This document shows positions 26,260 through 35,151 of a stretch of 64,000 nt of DNA, piece after piece. The position numbers and the translations under genes are program-made. The notes below the pieces were generated by a model that was not told the DNA's origin, did not search any database, and worked only from the letters and a program-made list of their open reading frames with translations. This DNA comes from Allopusillimonas ginsengisoli (GTDB taxonomy: Bacteria > Pseudomonadota > Gammaproteobacteria > Burkholderiales > Burkholderiaceae_B). Location: assembly GCA_005239165.1 (NCBI GenBank), contig RAPG01000010.1:62001-126000 (forward strand), given 5' to 3'. Every line of letters begins with the position of its first letter. The stretch's first letter is position 1.

Positions 26260-27086
26260 ATGAAAACAGCACACTCATCCACTCCACGAAAAATTGCCCT
26301 CATAGGTTTCGGCTCAATCGCCCAGGACGTCTTAACTGGCCTTAAGCAGGTCGATCCATTCCCCACTGACTGGGCGGTCGTTCTGCGCCCTGACAGCGGC
26401 AGCCGCCGTAACGTCCCCAAGGGGGTTGCGATGCTAAGCACACTGGATGAATTGCTGACGTGGGCCCCAGCCTTGTCATTGAGGCAGCCGGTCAGGACGC
26501 GGCACGCGAAAATATTCCTGCGCTGCTTGAGCATGGCATCGATGTGTTGATCACTTCGGTCGGTGCGCTGGCAGACAACACAACCTACGCGGCAATGGTA
26601 AACGCGGCACGCAAGGGGCAATGCCGGCTGATCATTCCTGCAGGTGCTGTCGCATCACTCGACTATCTGGGTGCCTTGGGAAACATCACGCCTGTGAGCG
26701 TAGTGTATGAATCGCGCAAGCCTGTGGCCGCATGGCGCGAAGAGCTACGTGCGCTTGGCATAGACCCCGACACACTGGATGAAGAAGTTGAGCTGTTTGC
26801 AGGCAGTGCCAACGAGGCAGCCCTGCGCTACCCCAAAAACCTTAACGTTGCCGCCACGCTCGCACTGGCTGGTGTAGGCATGGAGCAAACACGGGTACGC
26901 GTGGTTGTTGATCCGCGCGCAGCAGGCAACCAGCATCGTGTCACGGTGCAGAGTGCATTGGGCACACTGGAAACCACACTGGTCAACAACCCATCGCCAG
27001 GCAACCCGAAAACATCCTGGATTGTGTCGCAAAGCGTTATCCATGCGGTAAGGCGTCAGTTTGCCACGGTGCTTATTGGTGGGTAA
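26260..27086 (+). CDS. Aspartate dehydrogenase (AspDH/NadX family), frameshifted
   Basis: A Rossmann loop ([13 protein letters not shown]) begins near residue 16, and a second frame supplies the rest: [38 protein letters not shown] and the [12 protein letters not shown] region of L-aspartate dehydrogenase, which makes iminoaspartate/oxaloacetate and ammonia with NAD(P). The frames join if one C is added to CCCC at 26465-26468, giving [12 protein letters not shown] and about 275 residues, the usual length. It is divergent from the dienelactone hydrolase gene. The break is probably technical rather than a true pseudogene. Confidence 0.82.
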
Positions 27087-27254
27087 AAACGTGTGGCCTC
27101 GTATGTTTTGCAGTTGCCGTCCGTGCCCTGGCGAATCAGCACTGGAACGTGTTGATACTCGAGCGAAGCGTAATCGCTAATAACTGACACCCATAACGTC
27201 ATAAGGTTATCTTCGTTCCATAAACAGCAGTTGGCTCATTAGAATCTGTATACC

Positions 27255-27277
27255 GACGCTTTCTTTGTTGAAGCGTC
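27255..27277. promoter_or_regulatory. Inverted repeat in the leader of the AhpD/flavoprotein operon
   Basis: GACGCTT (27255-27261) and AAGCGTC (27271-27277) form a perfect seven-base inverted repeat that ends 18 bases before the AhpD-like start codon. It could be an operator or a leader hairpin. The 208-base gap upstream shows no gene. Confidence 0.4.
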
Positions 27278-27295
27278 AAACCTATAGGTCTTTCA

Positions 27296-27862
27296 ATGAG
27301 CCGTCTTACCATCCACACTGCCGACTCGGCCCCACAAGAATCTCAGCAGCGTGTTGCCGGTGCCCTCAAGGCCAATGGCTTCTTGCCTAACCTCATCGGC
27401 GTGCTGGCCAATGCGCCCGCCGCACTAGAAACCTACCAGGTGGTCGGCGCCATCAATGCCGGCACAAGCCTTACACCCGCAGAGCGCGAGGTTGTTCAGA
27501 TCACCGCCGCCACACTCAATGACTGCGGCTTCTGTGTGGCCGGCCATACCAAACTGGCACTCAAAAAACTACAGATGCCTGAAGATGTGGTGCAAGCTCT
27601 ACGCTCTACCGAAGCCCTCAGCGACCCTAAGCTTGATGCGCTTGCCCGGTTCACCGTGGCCATTATTCAAAAGAAAGGCCAGGCATCTGATGAAGAATTA
27701 TCGGCATTCCGTGCATCCGGCTACAACGATCAACAGGCTCTTGAAGTGGTGCTGGGCGTGAGCCTTGCCACACTTTGCAATTACGCAAACGGTCTGGCCC
27801 AGACACCCATCAACCCCGAGTTGCAGCCATTTGCCAACGCCGATCTGAAAGCCTTCGCCTGA
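27296..27862 (+). CDS. AhpD-like / carboxymuconolactone decarboxylase family protein
   Basis: This 188-residue helical protein has the AhpD redox motif: Cys77-Gly-Phe-Cys80 followed by His84 (DCGFCVAGHTKL) and a Glu in PAEREVVQIT. This predicts a thiol peroxidase or disulfide reductase activity instead of decarboxylation. It is first in a six-gene operon with a flavoprotein, rubredoxin and ABC transporter, where it may protect against peroxide made by an oxygen-using flavoenzyme, or take part in electron flow. The operon role is inference. Confidence 0.85.
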   Translation: MSRLTIHTADSAPQESQQRVAGALKANGFLPNLIGVLANAPAALETYQVVGAINAGTSLTPAEREVVQITAATLNDCGFCVAGHTKLALKKLQMPEDVVQALRSTEALSDPKLDALARFTVAIIQKKGQASDEELSAFRASGYNDQQALEVVLGVSLATLCNYANGLAQTPINPELQPFANADLKAFA

Positions 27863-27918
27863 GGCCTGCAGCGCATAATCTTGCAGCCGGCGGCCTGCAT
27901 ACACGCAAGGAAAGCACA

Positions 27919-29043
27919 GTGAATGATATAGCCCAGGCCACCGGCCTGCTTGATACCGTTACAGCGCTGGTCAAGTCTGACCTGGCGCCACTGGCAAGCG
28001 TCATTGATCAGCAAGGCGTCTACCCCGCAGGCTTTCTGCACAAGCTGGGTGCGCTTGGCGGCTTTGGCGCCACTGCGCCTGTCAATCTCGGCGGCACCGG
28101 TCTCGGACTGGCTGCACAAAACGACATCATCACGCAAGTGGGCCAGGAATGCGGCTCTACCGCTTTCCTGGTGTGGTGCCAGACAGCCTGCCTGGGCTAT
28201 TTGCTTCACACGCCCAACCAAACCGCACGCACACGTTATCTGCGCGCTGTCGCCAGTGGCGAAAAACTTTCTGGCACAGGTATGTCAAACGCGGTAAAGC
28301 ACCTGGCGGGCATTGAACGCATCCATCTGAATGCCACACGCGACGGCAACGACTACATTGTCACCGGATCGCTGCCCTGGGTCTCCAACGTGGGCAAAGA
28401 CCATCTCGCCATGGTGGCTGCTGCCGTAGAGGATGGCGGGTACGTCATGCTCGTGGTGCACGGCAACGCCGAGGGAGTCAGCCTGCATCCGTGCCCCGAA
28501 TTTGCCGGGCTGGAGGGCACCCAAACGCTGAACATTCGTCTGAAGAATGCGCGCATCAACGCGGGCGACGTACTTGCTCATCCCGACCAGTTCGATCACT
28601 ACTTATCGCGCATCAAGCCAGGTTTTGTGCTGAGCCAGACAGGCATGGGCTTTGGCGTGATCCAGGGCTCGCTCAAGACCATACGTGAAAGCAATGCTGC
28701 TACCGCACATGTAAACCAGTATCTCGATGATCAGGGCGAAGATCTCTCCCAGGCCCTGCACCAATTGCAAGAACGGGCACACGCACTGGCCACGCAAGCC
28801 GACGCCGGACAGGTCGCCGTCCTCGATGTGTTGAAATTGCGGGCATCCACATCTGAACTCACATTGCGCGCCGCCAATTCGGCAGTGTTGCATGCAGGAG
28901 CCAAGGGCTTTCTGATGCGCCACCCAGCCCAGCGCAGGTTGCGCGAAGCTGTGTTCGTCGCTATCGTCACGCCCGCACTCAAGCACCTGCGCAAAGAAAT
29001 CGCCGCGCTCGAAGCAGACCGCTTGCAGACCGAGGCGGCCTGA
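27919..29043 (+). CDS. Acyl-CoA-dehydrogenase-fold flavoprotein
   Basis: This protein of about 374 residues has the acyl-CoA dehydrogenase fold: N-terminal helices ([21 protein letters not shown]), [14 protein letters not shown], middle beta domain ([17 protein letters not shown] [12 protein letters not shown]), and a C-terminal helical bundle. It diverges from typical acyl-CoA dehydrogenases and resembles the SfnB/DszC-like group, some of which are FMN monooxygenases acting on sulfur compounds. GTG 27919 is chosen for its AAGGA site and the start of homology; the longer frame overlaps the previous gene. Its stop overlaps the rubredoxin ATG by one base. Confidence 0.8.
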   Translation: MNDIAQATGLLDTVTALVKSDLAPLASVIDQQGVYPAGFLHKLGALGGFGATAPVNLGGTGLGLAAQNDIITQVGQECGSTAFLVWCQTACLGYLLHTPNQTARTRYLRAVASGEKLSGTGMSNAVKHLAGIERIHLNATRDGNDYIVTGSLPWVSNVGKDHLAMVAAAVEDGGYVMLVVHGNAEGVSLHPCPEFAGLEGTQTLNIRLKNARINAGDVLAHPDQFDHYLSRIKPGFVLSQTGMGFGVIQGSLKTIRESNAATAHVNQYLDDQGEDLSQALHQLQERAHALATQADAGQVAVLDVLKLRASTSELTLRAANSAVLHAGAKGFLMRHPAQRRLREAVFVAIVTPALKHLRKEIAALEADRLQTEAA

Positions 29044-29207
29044 TGCAGCAATGGATGTGCAGCCCCTGCGGCCTGATCTACGATGAGGTCACAGGCATGC
29101 CCGAAGAAGGCATTGCGCCCGGCACCCGTTTTGAAGATATCCCCGATGACTGGGTATGCCCCGACTGTGGTGTCAGCAAAGCTGAATTTTTCTTGATTCC
29201 GGCGTAA
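29043..29207 (+). CDS. Rubredoxin
   Basis: This 54-residue protein has both iron-binding CxxC pairs of rubredoxin: Cys6/Cys9 ([11 protein letters not shown]) and Cys39/Cys42 (WVCPDCG), plus the invariant DDWVCPDCG aromatic environment. It is a cytoplasmic one-electron carrier. Its ATG overlaps the stop of the flavoprotein gene (TGATG) and its stop is two bases from the next ATG. Such tight packing suggests that it is the direct redox partner of the flavoprotein. Confidence 0.95.
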   Translation: MQQWMCSPCGLIYDEVTGMPEEGIAPGTRFEDIPDDWVCPDCGVSKAEFFLIPA

Positions 29208-29209
29208 AC

Positions 29210-30055
29210 ATGAACACGCCGACAACTTCACAAACCCCGGTTGTACTCGATGCCCGGCATATCCAACTGAGCTATCTTCGTGCAGACGAAGCACCCAACA
29301 CAGTGTTGCGCGACTTCTCCATGCACCTGACTGCGGGAGAGGTGGTTGCCATTCTGGGACCAAGCGGTGTGGGCAAGTCGTCACTACTGCGGGTGCTGGC
29401 AGGCCTGCAGACGCCTGACCAGGGTTCTGTGCGTATACAGGGCGAGGCATTTTATGGGCCCCATCCCCGATCCAGCTTTGTGTTTCAAGACCCCAGTCTG
29501 CTGCCCTGGCTGACGCTGGAAGAAAACGTGGGGTTCGGCCTGGACTTCCGGCATCAGCCGCATATCGACAAGATCGAAAAGCAAACCCGCGTACAGGCGG
29601 CTATTGAAGAAGTAGGTCTGGCTGGCGCAAATACACGTTACCCATCCGAGCTGTCAGGAGGCATGGCACAACGCGCCGCACTGGCGCGCAGCCTTGCCCG
29701 CAGACCTGAAATTCTGCTACTGGATGAGCCCTTCAGTGCACTGGATGAGCTTACCCGCAGTGATATGCAACAGTTGCTCAGACAGATCATCAGCAGGCAC
29801 GAAGCCGCCGCCATACTGGTTACCCACGACATTGACGAAGCTCTGGTTCTTGCCAACCGCATCCTGCTGATCGGCGACTACCCGGGCAGACTGATAGGCG
29901 AATGGCAGGTCGGCCAGGCTTATCCTCGTGACCTCATTGAGCCAGCGCTTACGCAGATCCGCATCGAAATCATGAAATTACTGAGAACACATCGGCGCGG
30001 CGCACTGCATGCGAACGACACCGATGTCAGGCAGCAACCCGCCAAAATGGCCTGA
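29210..30055 (+). CDS. ABC transporter ATPase (NrtD/SsuB/TauB type)
   Basis: This 281-residue ATPase has Walker A GPSGVGKSS, signature LSGGMAQRAALARSLA, Walker B ILLLDEPFSALDE and switch VTHDIDEAL, the pattern of nitrate/sulfonate/taurine importers. It begins two bases after the rubredoxin stop and precedes the matching binding protein and permease, making a complete importer within the redox operon. Confidence 0.9.
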   Translation: MNTPTTSQTPVVLDARHIQLSYLRADEAPNTVLRDFSMHLTAGEVVAILGPSGVGKSSLLRVLAGLQTPDQGSVRIQGEAFYGPHPRSSFVFQDPSLLPWLTLEENVGFGLDFRHQPHIDKIEKQTRVQAAIEEVGLAGANTRYPSELSGGMAQRAALARSLARRPEILLLDEPFSALDELTRSDMQQLLRQIISRHEAAAILVTHDIDEALVLANRILLIGDYPGRLIGEWQVGQAYPRDLIEPALTQIRIEIMKLLRTHRRGALHANDTDVRQQPAKMA

Positions 30056-30086
30056 TGGCCGCTATTTATCTCTGCAAGGAACCGCC

Positions 30087-31289
30087 ATGACCACGTCTGG
30101 TACAACAGGCACTCAATCTGACGCAAGACGCCAGTTTCTCAAGCTCTCCAGCCTGTTTACTGTGATGGGTGCCCTGCCGCTGCTACAAATGCACAATACA
30201 GCGCGGGCTGCTGAACCGAACGCGCCACTGCGTATAGGCTACTTGCCCATCACCGACGCGACACCACTGCTCGTGGCACATCACAACAATATTTTCCAGG
30301 ACCAGGGGCTGCAAGTAGAAAAACCACGACTGTTTCGCAGTTGGGCGCAGCTGGTCGAAGCCTTTCTGGCCGGGCAAGTGAACGCTGTTCATCTGCTCTC
30401 ACCCATGACGATATGGGCGCGCTATGGCAGCAAGTCTGGTGCCAAGGTCGTGGCATGGAACCACATGTCGGGATCAGGGCTGACCGTTCTGCCTGAGATA
30501 AACAGCATGACAGACCTGGGTGGCACGACAGTCGCCATCCCTTTCTGGTATTCACTGCACAACGTCGTACTGCAGCATCTGCTCAAAAGTCAGGGGCTTG
30601 AGCCTGTCAGCGACGGCGACCCGGGGCCTAAACAGGTGAAACTGGTTGTGATGGCACCCTCCGACATGCTGCCCGCGCTGGCCAACAAACAGATCTCAGG
30701 GTATATCGTTGCCGAGCCCTTCAATGCCAATGCCGAAGCATTGAAGATAGGCAAACTGCTGCGTTTCACGGGCGATGTCTGGAAGGATCACGCCTGTTGC
30801 GTCGTACTCATGCATGAGCAAGATATTGCCCAACGCCCCGACTGGACACAAAAAGTAGTGAACGGCATTGTGCAGGCACAGCTGTGGATACAGGAAAATC
30901 GCCAGGAGACTGCAAGAATACTGTCACGTGAGAACCCACAGAAATACACGCCACACACGTACGAGTCTCTGGCCAATGTGCTGGACCCCGCGCGCATGGA
31001 CCTGGCGCTGTACGAAAGCGCCGGCGCCATCGTCAACAAAGACTGGAACGAAAAGCGTATCGACTTTCAGCCCTACCCCTTCCCCAGCTATACCGAAGAG
31101 CTGGTCCGCAAACTCAAGGCTACTCTGGTGTCAGGCCAGAATACGTTTTTGCACAGTCTGGATCCCGCATTCGTCGCCACCGATCTGGTTGATGACCGCT
31201 TCGTAAAGAAAGCGATTATTGACAGCGGCGGCATGGCTGCCTTCGGCCTGCCCGAGTCGTTTGTGCGTCAGGAAACCATTACTACTTGA
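30087..31289 (+). CDS. NrtA-like ABC substrate-binding protein with Tat signal
   Basis: This 400-residue periplasmic protein has an N-terminus with a twin-arginine motif (RRQFLK, Arg14-Arg15) and a hydrophobic stretch ending ARAAE, so it is probably exported folded. The mature part (LRIGYLPITDATPLLVAHH, then SPMTIWARYGSKSGAKVVAW) matches the NrtA/CmpA branch of the NMT1/SsuA superfamily. The ligand is unknown, and nitrate is not implied, since no nitrate reductase is near. ATG 30087 has AAGGA upstream; the longer open frame overlaps the ATPase gene. Confidence 0.88.
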   Translation: MTTSGTTGTQSDARRQFLKLSSLFTVMGALPLLQMHNTARAAEPNAPLRIGYLPITDATPLLVAHHNNIFQDQGLQVEKPRLFRSWAQLVEAFLAGQVNAVHLLSPMTIWARYGSKSGAKVVAWNHMSGSGLTVLPEINSMTDLGGTTVAIPFWYSLHNVVLQHLLKSQGLEPVSDGDPGPKQVKLVVMAPSDMLPALANKQISGYIVAEPFNANAEALKIGKLLRFTGDVWKDHACCVVLMHEQDIAQRPDWTQKVVNGIVQAQLWIQENRQETARILSRENPQKYTPHTYESLANVLDPARMDLALYESAGAIVNKDWNEKRIDFQPYPFPSYTEELVRKLKATLVSGQNTFLHSLDPAFVATDLVDDRFVKKAIIDSGGMAAFGLPESFVRQETITT

Positions 31290-31291
31290 CC

Positions 31292-32137
31292 ATGCGCTCA
31301 TCCCTTGCACAACAACGTCTTCATGACCTGCCGCGCAGGGCAGCCAAGACCAAGGCTGCCAAAGCACATACGCCCGGCGTCTACGTAAAAGCAGGCTACA
31401 GCCTGGCCGGCCTTGCGGTCCTCGTCATTCTGTGGAGTCTGGGTACCCGCTGGTTGCAGTCAAGTATCCCCCTGGCCGGACAACTGGGACCGCAAGAAAC
31501 GTTTGCCAGCCTGTACGAGCTGATTACAAGCAACCAGCTGACGACGCATACCATTGTCAGCCTGAAACGGGTGCTGACCGGACTGCTGCTCGCACTACTG
31601 ATAGGCGTGCCCACTGGCCTGGCCGTGGGCGGATCGCGCAGGCTGGAAAACGCCACCGGCAGCGCCTTCCAGTTCCTGCGCATGATCTCGCCGCTCTCGT
31701 GGATGCCGATCGCTGTGATGGTGTTCGGAATTGGTGATGCACCCATTTATTTTCTGCTCACCTTTGCCGCTGTATGGCCGATCATGCTGAACACGGCAGC
31801 CGGCGTACGCCAGCTCGATACCCGCTGGATGATGCTTGCACGCAGTCTGAGCGCGACTCCTTCCGAGATACTGCTTCGCATCGTAGTGCCCGGCATCCTG
31901 GGTCACGTACTGACCGGCGTGCGGCTGGCCATCGGCATTATCTGGATCGTACTGGTGCCTTGCGAAATGCTGGGAGTAAGTTCGGGCCTGGGCTACTTCA
32001 TTCTGGATACCCGCGACAGAATGGCGTATTCAGAACTCATGGCAGTCATCGTGCTCATAGGCGCACTGGGCTTTATGCTCGACACCGTTGCACAAAAAAT
32101 CTACCAGCACTGGTCGCGCAAGCCCGGCAGCCGTTAG
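31292..32137 (+). CDS. ABC transporter permease (SsuC/NrtB type)
   Basis: This 281-residue inner-membrane permease has about six membrane segments and the binding-protein-dependent loop near residues 180-200 (LARSLSATPSEILLRIVVPG). The ATG at 31292 lies two bases after the stop of the binding protein; an in-frame TTG at 31286 would overlap it. It is the last gene of the AhpD-flavoprotein-rubredoxin-transporter operon, followed by 210 bases with no recognised gene. Confidence 0.9.
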   Translation: MRSSLAQQRLHDLPRRAAKTKAAKAHTPGVYVKAGYSLAGLAVLVILWSLGTRWLQSSIPLAGQLGPQETFASLYELITSNQLTTHTIVSLKRVLTGLLLALLIGVPTGLAVGGSRRLENATGSAFQFLRMISPLSWMPIAVMVFGIGDAPIYFLLTFAAVWPIMLNTAAGVRQLDTRWMMLARSLSATPSEILLRIVVPGILGHVLTGVRLAIGIIWIVLVPCEMLGVSSGLGYFILDTRDRMAYSELMAVIVLIGALGFMLDTVAQKIYQHWSRKPGSR

Positions 32138-32347
32138 CCACAGCAACACCCTGCCTGGCCTCCCGGGCTGCTCAGATGTCAGCCTTTGCGACCTTTAAAG
32201 CAACCGTTGCGTTAACGCCAGCATCACCTGGCGCCTGACTCAATACCGCCCGCATGCCCAACTTGATCGCGCACAACGACCACTCAAGCAGCGGCACGAT
32301 GCCTGATGCTTTCCTGAAAAAACGGTACTATCCGTGAAAACAGGAGA

Positions 32348-33280
32348 ATGGAAGTGGTATTAGGTGCGCGAATCGTATGGTTGCTGTGGCCAGCGTTGCT
32401 CTGCATCGCCTCGGTGTTTGCGTACGCATTCCATTCGTATCTGTTCGAGCACTATTTGCCCAGATCGAACCCCGAGGCCATTGCCCGTTTCAGTACCATT
32501 ATCGCGTTCTATTCATTTGCCTGGCTGCTGGCGCGCATCGCCGCGCTGGCCCTGACACCCAAGAACAAACAAAAACGCCGGACGCCCAAGCTATTGCGCG
32601 AAATGATTTCCGCCACCTTGTTCACGATTGCGACGGTCGCGACCATAGGACTTTTTTTGGGGCAGTCGGCCGGTGGTGTGCTGGCCAGCTCAGGGCTGAT
32701 TATTGCAATTTTGGGCTTTGCCATTCGCAACGTGCTGGCAGATGTGCTGTCGGGTATTGCCATTGGCGTTGAGGCACCCTTTCGCATTGGCGACTGGGTT
32801 CAGTTTGATCCGACGATTCAGGGTCGTGTAACCGAAATTGGCTGGCGCACCACACGTATTTTGACGCCCAACGATACCTACATGATTTTGCCTAACAGTC
32901 AGATATCACGCCAGATGCTCACAAACTACAGTGCTCCCCGAAAGCATTTCCAGGCTAATATCGAAATTATATTAGGGCATGAAATTTCCATTGCCGAAGG
33001 CAAGCAGTTGTTGTTCGACGCCGCCATGTCCACAACGCCCACAGACGAACTGGGCTCATGGCAAAAGCCTCTTGTACGCGCTACCGCTTATGCCGTCGAA
33101 GGTGTCACCTACACCGTCAAATACTGGGTGCCGCGGTTTTCTGACAGCATCAACTGCAAAGACGCCATCCTTGTCGCCATTGACAATGCCATACGAGCCA
33201 AGGGCCTGCCGCCGCCGGTCAGCCATCTAAAGCCTGGAAATGGCAAAGGTCCGAAAGGCGCGAGTCAGGAAAATACCTGA
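32348..33280 (+). CDS. MscS-family mechanosensitive channel
   Basis: This 310-residue membrane protein has three or four N-terminal hydrophobic segments, a pore-helix region SAGGVLASSGLIIAILGFA (residues about 108-126) and the cytoplasmic beta domain with APFRIGDWVQF and GRVTEIGWRTTRILT. It should open under membrane tension to release solutes in hypo-osmotic shock. The C-terminal tail is short and charged. It appears monocistronic and convergent with the sulfonate-type transporter genes. Confidence 0.9.
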   Translation: MEVVLGARIVWLLWPALLCIASVFAYAFHSYLFEHYLPRSNPEAIARFSTIIAFYSFAWLLARIAALALTPKNKQKRRTPKLLREMISATLFTIATVATIGLFLGQSAGGVLASSGLIIAILGFAIRNVLADVLSGIAIGVEAPFRIGDWVQFDPTIQGRVTEIGWRTTRILTPNDTYMILPNSQISRQMLTNYSAPRKHFQANIEIILGHEISIAEGKQLLFDAAMSTTPTDELGSWQKPLVRATAYAVEGVTYTVKYWVPRFSDSINCKDAILVAIDNAIRAKGLPPPVSHLKPGNGKGPKGASQENT

Positions 33281-33422
33281 AACCCTCGAATTGAACTTCT
33301 CTACAGCTTTGGCCACGCCCACACTATCTCTTATCGGGAGAGGTTGTGCGCACGCGCGCCGCATGAACTCAACAGCTGCCCGGACCCATGCCGCCAACAA
33401 TTCCTACAACCAGATCATTCAT

Positions 33423-34277
33423 CTACGCGCGCCCCTTCCAGGGCACCAGCTTGCGCTCCAGAAAGCGCATGAAGAAGTCGAAAGCATAAGCAATAGCTGC
33501 AATCACAATAATGCCAACAATGACGGTAGATGTCTGAAGAAACTGAGCGGCAGACAACACCATATAACCAAGGCCCTCCGTGGCCGCCACCATTTCAGCT
33601 GCAACCAGTGTCGTCCAGCCAAAGCCGATACCTATACGCATGGAAGTAATAATTTCAGGCAGCGCCGAGGGAAAGATAATTTGCGAAATCACCTGCCAGC
33701 GCGTAGCGCCAAAAGAATAGGCAGCATGTATCTGTTCGATGGCCGCCGACTTGACACCCGAGCGGGCACCCAAGGTTATCGGAGCAAACACAGAAAGAAA
33801 TATGAGCAATATCTTCGAGGTTTCGCCAATGCCGAACCAGATGATCATCAGGGGCAAATACGCCAACGGGGGTATGGGACGATAAAACTCAATGGGCGGA
33901 TCGAAAATCCCGCGTGCAATCGGGCTCATCCCCATTGCCAGGCCAAGCGGTATGCCAACGAGGCAGGCTAGCGCAAAGGCACTGAAAACACGAAAAGTAC
34001 TGATCTGCAAATGCTCTAAAAATGACGACCCGGTGAACCCGTCTGTCACGATATGGATAAACTTTGAAACTATCGCCTGCGGCGAAGGTAAAAACAGGGG
34101 TTTGATAAATCCAAATGTGGTCAGCAACCACCAAAAGGCGATCAGCCCGAATACCACGATAAAGCTGATCAGTGCGCTATCTCCCTGCCCCGGCACGCCA
34201 TATATTTCGCCAGGCTTCGCTGCACGGGAACGACGGAAAATGCCCGGAGCTCGGGCTGTCTTCGTAACGTTATTCAT
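33423..34277 (-). CDS. ABC transporter permease (TauC/SsuC type)
   Basis: This 284-residue permease has six membrane segments and the coupling loop HAAYSFGATRWQVISQIIFPSA-like region near residue 180 (SFGATRWQVISQIIF). AFALACLVGIPLGLAMG and FYRPIPPLAYLPLMIIWFG are typical of TauC/SsuC. ATG 34277 overlaps the stop of the ATPase gene by 8 bases. It is the last gene of the putative sulfonate operon and probably imports an organosulfonate or related anion. Confidence 0.9.
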   Translation of the reverse strand: MNNVTKTARAPGIFRRSRAAKPGEIYGVPGQGDSALISFIVVFGLIAFWWLLTTFGFIKPLFLPSPQAIVSKFIHIVTDGFTGSSFLEHLQISTFRVFSAFALACLVGIPLGLAMGMSPIARGIFDPPIEFYRPIPPLAYLPLMIIWFGIGETSKILLIFLSVFAPITLGARSGVKSAAIEQIHAAYSFGATRWQVISQIIFPSALPEIITSMRIGIGFGWTTLVAAEMVAATEGLGYMVLSAAQFLQTSTVIVGIIVIAAIAYAFDFFMRFLERKLVPWKGRA

Positions 34278-35067
34278 GACCAGTGCCCTCATCATCAACC
34301 AAAATTAGCTCCAGAACGCGTTCACGCAGCGCAATGAAATCCGCAGAGGCCTTGACTGCCCGTGCATCACCCGTTTCCAGATAGCGTTTGCTAAAGGGCA
34401 AATCAAAGACGTGAGACACTCGTCCCGGTCTGGGTGACATCACGATCAGTTTCGTGCCCATGAACAAAGCCTCTTCGACACTATGGGTAATTAAGAAAAT
34501 TACCTTGCGAGTGTCATTCCAGATTTTGAGAATCAGTTCTTGCGCGCGCTCGCGCGTCAATGCATCGAGGGCACCCAACGGCTCATCCATAAGCAAAATT
34601 TCGGGATCGCACGTCAGCGCTCTGGCTATGCCGACCCGTTGCTGCATCCCGCCCGACAGCATATATACCGCCGACTTCTCAAATTTCTCCAGCCCCAGAA
34701 GCTGTATGAACTGACGTGCTATCCGCTCACGTTCAGCTCGTCCTTTCTTCTGGATCTTCAGACCAAAGGCGACGTTATCCAGCACATTGAGCCAAGGCAG
34801 TAAGGCATGCTTTTGAAATACGACGGAACGGTCGGCGCCCGGTCCGGTTACCGCCTGGCCCTTAAGCGTGATTTCACCTTCGGTAGGTGCAATAAAGCCC
34901 GCGATCATGTTCAACAAGGTAGATTTGCCGCATCCAGATGCCCCCAGAGCCACAACGAATTCACCACTGTCGATATCCAGAGTGATGTTCTTAAGGGCGT
35001 GTACACTCTCGGCCTTTCCCGCTGCAGGGTATACGCAAGAAACGTTTTGTATTGATAAGACAGTCAT
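34270..35067 (-). CDS. ABC transporter ATPase (TauB/SsuB type)
   Basis: This 265-residue ATPase has Walker A GASGCGKST, VVFQKHALLPWLNVLDNVAFG (TauB-like Q-loop region), signature LSGGMQQRVGIARAL, Walker B ILLMDEPLGALDA and switch ITHSVEEAL. ATG 35067 has AAGGA upstream and begins the domain (MTVLSIQNVS); an earlier in-frame start would add six residues. It sits between the binding protein and permease genes. Confidence 0.9.
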   Translation of the reverse strand: MTVLSIQNVSCVYPAAGKAESVHALKNITLDIDSGEFVVALGASGCGKSTLLNMIAGFIAPTEGEITLKGQAVTGPGADRSVVFQKHALLPWLNVLDNVAFGLKIQKKGRAERERIARQFIQLLGLEKFEKSAVYMLSGGMQQRVGIARALTCDPEILLMDEPLGALDALTRERAQELILKIWNDTRKVIFLITHSVEEALFMGTKLIVMSPRPGRVSHVFDLPFSKRYLETGDARAVKASADFIALRERVLELILVDDEGTGHE

Positions 35068-35151
35068 AGATATTCCTTTAAGCATGCCAGGTGCGCAAGG
35101 CCGAAAACTCTAGCTGACTAGCTCTTTGACCTTGCTGCACCCGGAAGCTAT

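Noticed and set aside
30087..31289. Assignment as a nitrate-binding protein NrtA
   Set aside because: The fold matches, but no nitrate or nitrite reductase genes are nearby, and the operon partners point to an organic substrate.
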